Part shown: positions 57,802-64,000 of the stretch, one piece after another
How positions within the stretch are numbered: position 1 is the first letter of the stretch
How the letters are laid out: each line of letters opens with the position of its first letter
Assembly: GCA_032433765.1 (NCBI GenBank)
Contig: JAVIAB010000139.1
Span: 47,860,421 to 47,924,420 of the forward strand
DNA from: Megaustenia siamemsis
Lineage: Eukaryota; Mollusca; Gastropoda; Stylommatophora; Ariophantidae
DNA: 64,000 bases
Direction: 5' to 3'
Translations under genes and position numbers: made by a program
The notes under the pieces: generated by a model
What the model was told of the DNA's origin: nothing
Seen by the model: the letters and a program-made list of their open reading frames with translations, nothing else
Databases searched by the model: none

Positions 57802-57839
57802 AGAACGGTCACCAACGTCCACAACAGCAGCGACAGAAG

Positions 57840-59160
57840 CGGCCAACATCAACACAGGAGTAGTAAGAATTAATTAAGTACATAATTAATAAAAAGACAA
57901 TTTTTTTTTTGTGTTCTTGAGTGTTCAGTGTGTATTAACAAATGGAAAAGTTGTGTATTGAATAGATAACTTAATTATGACAATTATTGGGGTATTACAT
58001 TGAAAAAGTGCTTGTGTAATGAATTGAATATTGGCTAATATTGAATTGAAAATTTTGTGTATATGGAATTGAAAAATTGCTGGTGTAATGAATTGAATAT
58101 ATTTTTGGTATATTGAAATGAACATTTTCTTGTGGATTGAACTGGGAAAAAAAAAATTAGTGGTGTATTGAATTGAAAAACTGCTTGTGTATTGGACATT
58201 TTTCTGGCATATTGAAGTGGAATTTTGTTGCTTCCATATTAAATTGAATTTTTTTTTCTTGGATGATGAATGGGAATTCTTCTCCTGAGCAATTGGATTT
58301 GAAAATTTTGTTTTCCCTGGATATTGAATTGGAAAATTTTGTTCCCTTGTGCATTGAATTGGAAAATTTTGTGCCCTCCTATATTGAATTGGAAAATTAG
58401 GTTCCCTTGTGTAGTGAATTGGGAAATTGTTTCCCTGATGTATTGAAGGGGAAAATTTTTTTTGGTATATGGAATTGAAAATTGGTTTCTTATGTATTAA
58501 ATTGACATTCTCCTTGGGGTAATTTATTAGGAAGTTTCCTCAGTGTTGAATTAACAATTTTTGTAGGAAAGTTCTGGTGTAGTGAACTAAAATTTTTTTT
58601 TTTTGCTATTGAATTGAAAATTTTTGTGAGTAATGTAAAAATTTTGTGTTCGATCACCACAATATAAATAACATGGCAAATCAATAGGTATTCAACATAA
58701 AGTGTACTAATAAATTGAACATTGTTGTAGGGGAAATTATTATACAGGAGTAAGTTAAACAGCAGAGGTTGCTCAAATTGAATAAAGGTGATCCTGTGTT
58801 GGTGCTAAAGATTATTGAAGTACATTATAAGCCTGAGGGGATGTTAAGTCAATAATAGGGCGAGAAATAGGGCACAACGCAAAGGACAAACAGACGGAGA
58901 TAGTGGAATAGAAGAAAAAAAAATTATTGCAGATCAATTAATTGATTTTTTTTTTAGGTTGAATTGTAAAATGGTGATTCTATAGTGAGTAGAAAATTAT
59001 TGCTGGGTGAGTTATTGGAATTTTTTTTTTTGTTGATTGGTTATATGGAAGTGTAGAATTTGTAACTTTGGTATTAAATAGAACAATTGTTGCTGGTCCA
59101 GTGATTGGAAATTTTACTGAATTGTAAAATTGTTGAGGTTGAATTGACCATACAAAATAT
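57840..59160. other. AT-rich internal region of the LTR element, no ORF
   Basis: Dominated by degenerate TTGAATTGAAAA-type words every 25-60 bp, with runs of T. It occupies the place where the N-terminal gag (matrix/capsid) would be expected. Short minus-strand open frames follow from the composition. Confidence 0.6.
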
Positions 59161-59735
59161 TGGTCTGTTGATGAAACATTTTTGAGCTACTGAATTGTAA
59201 AATTGTTGATGTTGAATGGACTATACAAAATATTGGTCTGTTGATGAAACATTTTTGAGCTACTGAATTGTAAAATTGTTAATGTGAATGGACTATACAA
59301 AATATTGGTCTGTTGATGAAACATTTTTGAGCTACTGAATTGTAAAATTGTTAATGTGAATTGACTATACAAAATATTGGTCTGTTGATGAAACATTTTT
59401 GAGCTACTGAATTGTAAAATTGTTGATGTTGAATGGACTATACAAAATATTGGTCTGTTGATGAAACATTTTTGAGCTACTGAATTGTAAAATTGTTAAT
59501 GTGAATGGACTATACAAAATATTGGTCTGTTGATGAAACATTTTTGAGCTACTGAATTGTAAAATTGTTAATGTGAATGGACTATACAAAATATTGGTCT
59601 GTTGATGAAACATTTTTGAGCTACTGAATTGTAAAATTGTTAATGTGAATTGACTATACAAAATATTGGTCGGTTGATGAAACATTTTTGAGCTACTGAA
59701 TGGTAAAATGGTTGATTGAAAATTTTTTTTGTTGA
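59161..59735. repeat. 72-73-bp tandem repeat, eight units
   Basis: TGGTCTGTTG (last unit TGGTCGGTTG) starts at 59161, 59234, 59306, 59378, 59451, 59523, 59595 and 59667. The spacing 73, 72, 72, 73, 72, 72, 72 and shared variants (GATGTTGAATGG against AATGTGAATGG) suggest that a block of three or four units was duplicated. Multiples of 72 create antisense frames, which are rejected. Confidence 0.9.
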
Positions 59736-59892
59736 GGTACTGAATTGTAAAATTGTGATTGGAGATTGAAAAGAGAAATTATTGATTGAAAATTTGGGGA
59801 TATTGAAGTGAAAAGAAAAAGTGTTAGAATATTGAACTCATTTTTGGGGCTGATGTATTGAATCCATTTTAGCTTACAGATTGACATAGGAA

Positions 59893-61269
59893 ATGGTGGG
59901 AATTAATCAAGGAAGTTACAGGTGGCAAAACAGGTGGAAAACAGATGAGTTAGGAGGTGACCACACAAGACTAGATAGAATACAGGAGAGTAGATGTAAT
60001 AGGTGTAAGGAAATAGGACACCTAGTCAGACAGTGTCAGTTAGGGAAAAACAGAACGAATAGTTGTAAGATAATAGTTACAGGAGTGAGGAAGGACATAA
60101 CGGAAGGACAGATTAGAGAATATTTTGGTAAATTTGGTCAAATCATGTATTGTAAATTCATAGTAAATGTAAGCAAGAAAAATAAAGCGATAATATTATA
60201 TAGAAATAGTGAGATAGTGAATAATATTATAAGACAGGAACATAATATAGCTAATGATAAAATAAAAGTAGATATTTTTACACCCATACAAGTGAGACAA
60301 GAAGACAACCAAAAGATAAAACCATTATATGTAAATAGTAGTGGAGTAAGAAGAGAGGGACTATATAATAAAATAGAAGATAGATTATATAGTATCAGTA
60401 TAAACAAGAGAATTAGGGAACATAATAATACATTTATTAGGACAACAGACACAAGAGCAGAAACAGTAGACAATGAAGAATTTTTGACGGCAGATGAAAA
60501 TGATATGAGTAAATTAGAAAAGTTAGGTTCTAAGAAATCAAACAAGAGTAGGAAAGTAAGGAAGACACATGAGACAAGGGAAACACAGACAAGGTTAGCA
60601 GATAGGGACATGAGAAAATATATTGATGTAGGGGTTGATACGGACGAGGAGATAGTTAGACAGAAGAAAAAAGAAGAAAAAGGTACACAAACACAAATAA
60701 CTGAATGTAGAGATAGTGCGACACAAATGGTAGAGAAAGAAGCAAAGAATAAGTGGACAATGACAGATGGACAAACAAACACAGAGGATAAGGGAACACA
60801 GATAGATAATAACGGAAGTTTATTAGTAGGGGAAATGAAAGGGGACAAAGAAATCCAGGAGCAAGATAGTGGAAGCGAATTATTAAAGATGATTGAGAAA
60901 TTCACGGCCAACATAGAAAGGATGTTGCCAAGTCCCATACATACAGTAGAGAAAACATATAGAATAGAATCAATAGAAATGAATAACGCAGAGAAAGCAC
61001 AGAAAATAGAAGACACAGGAAATAGAGAAACAAAGGAGGGTCTGTGGAAATTAAGAGCAGCAGACATAGAAAGATTAACAAGAGAGTCAGAGGAAAAATT
61101 ATATAAGGAGCTAGACGAGATACAAGAGAGTCAAACTTATGATTACGGGTATAGAGAGAATAGGAAAAGTTATCGAAAAGAGAGTCGAATTTATGATTAT
61201 GGATATAGAGAGAGGAAAGGTCATCGAAGATATGATAATTATAGGTCGAAGGATGAATGGAGATATTAG
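59893..61269 (+). CDS. Gag-like RNA-binding protein: CCHC zinc knuckle plus RRM
   Basis: 458 codons, uninterrupted. Residues 35-48 form CNRCKEIGHLVRQC, a CX2CX4HX4C knuckle (Cys35, Cys38, His43, Cys48) of the retroviral nucleocapsid type. Residues 57-129 read as an RNA-recognition motif: CKIIVTGV (RNP2 position), ITEGQIREYFGKFGQ (helix 1), KNKAIILYR (RNP1 position, aromatic partly lost), then NNIIRQEHNIANDKIKVDIF. The spacing resembles hnRNP A/Musashi RRMs. The rest is charged, with Thr-Gln pairs (GTQTQ, SATQM, GTQID) and two YDYGYRE repeats near the end. No capsid domain is recognised upstream, and the knuckle lies near the N-terminus instead of the C-terminus. The likely role is binding element RNA. 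The start is the first ATG after an AT-rich non-coding stretch. The 309-codon antisense frame is a shadow. Confidence 0.78.
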   Translation: MVGINQGSYRWQNRWKTDELGGDHTRLDRIQESRCNRCKEIGHLVRQCQLGKNRTNSCKIIVTGVRKDITEGQIREYFGKFGQIMYCKFIVNVSKKNKAIILYRNSEIVNNIIRQEHNIANDKIKVDIFTPIQVRQEDNQKIKPLYVNSSGVRREGLYNKIEDRLYSISINKRIREHNNTFIRTTDTRAETVDNEEFLTADENDMSKLEKLGSKKSNKSRKVRKTHETRETQTRLADRDMRKYIDVGVDTDEEIVRQKKKEEKGTQTQITECRDSATQMVEKEAKNKWTMTDGQTNTEDKGTQIDNNGSLLVGEMKGDKEIQEQDSGSELLKMIEKFTANIERMLPSPIHTVEKTYRIESIEMNNAEKAQKIEDTGNRETKEGLWKLRAADIERLTRESEEKLYKELDEIQESQTYDYGYRENRKSYRKESRIYDYGYRERKGHRRYDNYRSKDEWRY

Positions 61270-61397
61270 ATCATAAATTGTGGAGGCGGCGGCAACAAAA
61301 GTTTGTAATAATAAGGAAAATGAATAGAATGATGGTGCTAGGTAGGGACTGGTTGAACAAGAATAGAATAATAGTGAATTATAGAACACAGAAATAA
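61257..61397 (+). pseudogene. C-terminal remnant of a retroelement aspartic protease
   Basis: Overlaps the end of the gag-like frame in the -1 frame and runs 46 codons. The segment MMVLGRDWLNKNRIIVNY matches the end of retroviral-type proteases (hydrophobic-LG-R/D-F/W-L...). The catalytic DSG part is missing and no RT follows, so the pol region has been deleted from inside the protease. The -1 overlap is the arrangement often used for gag-pol frameshifting in LTR elements. Confidence 0.6.
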
Positions 61398-61984
61398 TAG
61401 TTAAGAGTACAAAATAGGAGATGAAGGAGGTAGAGTATATTAGGTGAAAGAGACTGGAGACGACGACAGAAGAGTAGAGACAGTTGAAGTGGTAGCGGAG
61501 TACTAGTCTGAGATTAATTAGGCTACAGAAAGGAAAAGGAGATGTAGCGAAGTACCAATCGAAAGAATTGGGCTACATAGAGTAAGTAGGCAACAGGTAG
61601 GAGCCTATGAGAACGAGAAAAGTAGAGAGGTGTAGTCCCGGCAGTGTGTTCCGGTGGAATTTAGGCTACACAAAAAGAAATATTGTGTAAACAATAAGAG
61701 AATATTGCAATGAGCAATGTAGGAATAGGAATAGTGAGAGATTAGAAAGGGTGACGATGAGAGATAGACAAGAGACAGATACCTAGTCTACAGATTTCAT
61801 AGGGCCCATATATGAGGTCTGTGAACTAGAAGAAAATACAGACAAACGGAGACAATATGTTAAAAAGGGGGAGTAATAGAGATAGAGGTCCTGACGGAAA
61901 TTGTGAAGGCAGCTCCGATTAGAAGTTAGAGTGAAAATTAAGAAGATGATAGGACACATTAGTTATTATGATGGTTAAATAACT
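61398..61984. other. Non-coding 3' internal region of the LTR element
   Basis: Purine-rich with many stops. A loosely repeated motif GGCTACA...GTAGCGAAGTACC occurs around 61490-61680. No RT, RNase H or integrase motif is recognised in any frame. Confidence 0.55.
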
Positions 61985-62004
61985 AAAAAGGGGTAGGAAG
62001 GTGG
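61985..62004 (+). promoter_or_regulatory. Polypurine tract
   Basis: AAAAAGGGGTAGGAAGGTGG directly precedes the TG that opens the 3' LTR, the usual site of plus-strand priming. It is purine except for two T. Confidence 0.75.
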
Positions 62005-63650
62005 TGAAGAAGAGTGATAGGTGGGAGATGTGGTCAAGGGGACGTAATGATGAAAATTAAGGAGATGTTGAGAGGGGAGATAATGGGAACACTAGATGTA
62101 ATTAGGGCGCGGTGAATTGGTAGAAAAGCGTGCAAGGCGAGGGACAGGTGTGAACGAAATTGAAGAGAAAGAACTAGGGGAGAACATAATTCAGTCGAGC
62201 TTGAGTCGAGGCTAAGGGCAGAATAGAATTCATTAGAGCTTGAGTCGAGGCCAGATGCAGACGTGGTGTCCGCCAGGACACAACGAGACTGTGGGCAAGG
62301 AACAGTATGAAACAGATTCTGGGTTACAGGTTAGTGTGTGGCCAGTAGTCGAACTAGATAGTTGAGTCACTAAGTTACGGTAGAGATAGATTAAAACAAC
62401 TAGTGATCTGATGATCGTAGTAACAGGCTAGTCATCAAGTGAGAGATAGCTAAGTTAGTTAATTGCAACTAGGTCTAATGTAGACAAGGCATATCAAGAT
62501 GAACTGTCGGCTGTGTGCCATTAGGACAGAATTTAGAAATCTTCATCAGTAGAAGATGCATAGCAAGTTGAACTGTCGGCTGTGTGCCATTAGGACAGAA
62601 TTTAGAAATCTGCATCAGTAGACGATGCATGTCAAGTTGAACTGTCGGCTGTGTGCCATTAGGACAGAATTTAGAAATCTGCATCAGTAGACGATGCATG
62701 TCAAGTTGAACTGTCGGCTGTGTGCCATTAGGACAGAATTTAGAAATCTTCATCAGTAGACGAGGCCTATCAAGTTGAACTGTCGGCTGTGTGCCATTAG
62801 GACAGAATTTAGAAATCCTCATCAGTATTAAGGTTTCAAGATGAACTAACGGCTGTGTGCCGTGATTATCAATATAGGACTTTTCATTATTAGCAAGAGT
62901 TCAATGTGACTGTCGGCTGAGTGCCGTGATCAAATAACTAGAGGCCTTCATCAGTATTAAGGTTTCAAGATGAACTAACGGCTGTGTGCCGTGATTATCA
63001 ATATAGGACTTTTCATTATTAGCAAGAGTTCAATGTGACTGTCGGCTGAGTGCCGTGATCAAATAACTAGAGGCCTTCATCAGTATTAAGGTTTCAAGAT
63101 GAACTAACGGCTGTGTGCCGTGATTATCAATATAGGACTTTTCATTATTGGCAAGAGTTCAATGTGACTGTCGGCTGAGTGCCGTTATCAAATAACTAGA
63201 GGCCTTCATCAGTATTGAGGTTTCAAGATGAACTATGGGCTGTGTGCCAGGTGCCTTTGTAGAAATCGTCAACAGCAGTTAGCTGTAAGGTGTGAACATG
63301 GGGTGTGAATCATATCATTGTGAAGTGTTATTGATGCACCAGTAAGTCTGTCCAGAGAAGTTCTTGTTTACAATTGGTTATCATACATGACTTAGTGGCG
63401 GACGCCATGGCAGTATGTGCAATCTGTTAATGTATTAAACTGTTGTTTATTATTCCTGGTGTTGTTACTTGCTGTGTTGGAAGGGTGACTGATCCTGCGA
63501 CGAACGAGTCTGGAGTGTCGAGTACAGAAACACAACGCGAAGTCAGTCCACGAGAAGGCGTGAAGCCTGATCCTGAGTGTACCATGCCCCAGATGTTGCA
63601 GTAAAATGACCAGATAGTGATTGCTAGAGAAGAAGCAATAATCCTCGTCT
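62005..63650 (+). repeat. 3' long terminal repeat (1646 bp)
   Basis: Matches the 5' repeat base for base except for the three differences noted. It is followed directly by unit B11 sequence. Confidence 0.88.
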
Positions 63651-64000
63651 CGGGACAGGTGCCCCAGACAGAGGAATACATATTTCAAGATTGTGCTGAA
63701 TGTAGTAAAAAAAGGTGCCCCCGTCACGTAAAGTGGCGAATAGGGAATATGGTATTAGTGACCATAAATTTTACAGACCTTCAGCACATGATTTTTGGGG
63801 TAATGTGGTCCGTATTACGCACGTGCCGCAACTCAATATAGTAGACTGAGGAAAATCCCATAGATACAACACTACAAAGAAAACTATATGGACCACTGCA
63901 AGAATAACAAAAGACTAACATTTATACAGGAAACGACATTGCAGATATAGACAACACTTCAGGCGAACGAAAGATAGATACATAGATCCAGATGGTTTTC
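63651..64000. repeat. Macrosatellite unit B11, right part
   Basis: Resumes at GGACAGGTGCCCCAGACAG directly after the 3' LTR and continues to the window end with B9-type variants (AGGAATACATATTTCAAG, CACGTAAAGTGG). Confidence 0.9.

Larger units (their letters stand above)
56131..63650 (+). mobile_element. Non-autonomous LTR retroelement with gag-like ORF (TR-GAG-like)
   Basis: 7520 bp with direct terminal repeats of 1646 bp, starting TGAAGAAGAG and sharing sequence to CTCGTCT. A purine tract precedes the 3' repeat. The inside holds one gag-like frame and the C-terminal piece of a protease, with no RT, RNase H or integrase. It interrupts unit B11 between CATGTACATG and GGACAGGTGC, giving no clear target duplication. 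The repeats differ at three sites that I found (near 56281, 56432 and 56812), so insertion is recent. Mobility would need enzymes from a relative elsewhere. Confidence 0.82.

Noticed and set aside
59187..59685. Minus-strand frames of a 24-residue repeat
   Set aside because: Artefact of the 72-bp tandem repeat. Units of 73 bp break the frame.
60138..61067. 309-codon open frame on the minus strand opposite the gag-like ORF
   Set aside because: It is antisense to a frame with recognisable zinc-knuckle and RRM motifs. Its Ser/Leu/Phe-rich wording is the mirror of the A-rich coding strand.

Overview
This is a stretch of animal nuclear DNA, AT-rich and built almost entirely of transposable elements and tandem repeats. 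I see no bacterial-type operons, rRNA or functional tRNA. The mix fits a lophotrochozoan such as a mollusc: RTE/CFDP2-like LINEs with (GATA)n tails, several tRNA-derived SINE families, RNase H-bearing LINEs, a hAT transposon and macrosatellites. That assignment is an inference, not something the sequence proves.

Layout. 1-5470: a mosaic of a 5'-truncated RTE LINE, a 67-bp minisatellite grown out of LINE coding sequence, and nested SINEs with a perfect 53-bp inverted repeat. 5470-15180: three tandem units of about 3.3 kb (A1-A3), each with an ankyrin-repeat exon on the minus strand, a SINE-like block and a minus-strand LINE fragment. 15180-18344: an inverted duplication of the A3 end, a diverged SINE, a second ankyrin exon (17753-17865) that joins in phase to the A-unit exon, and a MITE with long terminal inverted repeats. 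18344-20614: a nearly intact hAT transposon with one stop codon in its transposase.

20615-30390 and 37597-64000: two blocks of a LINE-derived macrosatellite (B units, about 2.2 kb short form and 2.87 kb long form, eleven units seen). Each unit carries the RNase H and C-terminal zinc-motif end of one LINE, cut by a SINE fragment. Long units also carry the RNase H end of a second LINE in the opposite orientation. RTE LINEs have inserted at 24784-27720, 36225-36894 and 48765-49920. Between the two blocks lie a minus-strand LINE (30448-31477), a 226-230-bp satellite, an ORF1-only retroposon with a 22-residue repeat domain and a CCHC knuckle, an RT remnant, a 13-bp minisatellite and an old RNase H fragment.

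56131-63650: the most interesting object, a young LTR retroelement inserted in the last B unit. Its two 1646-bp direct terminal repeats differ at only three positions that I could find. It keeps a 458-codon open frame with a CCHC zinc knuckle followed by an hnRNP-like RRM, then only the last part of an aspartic protease in the -1 frame. It has no reverse transcriptase or integrase. It looks like an animal counterpart of a non-autonomous terminal-repeat element that retains GAG, with an unusual RNA-binding architecture.

The only likely host-gene signal is the minus-strand ankyrin gene or pseudogene. Everything else is mobile, derived from mobile DNA, or satellite.
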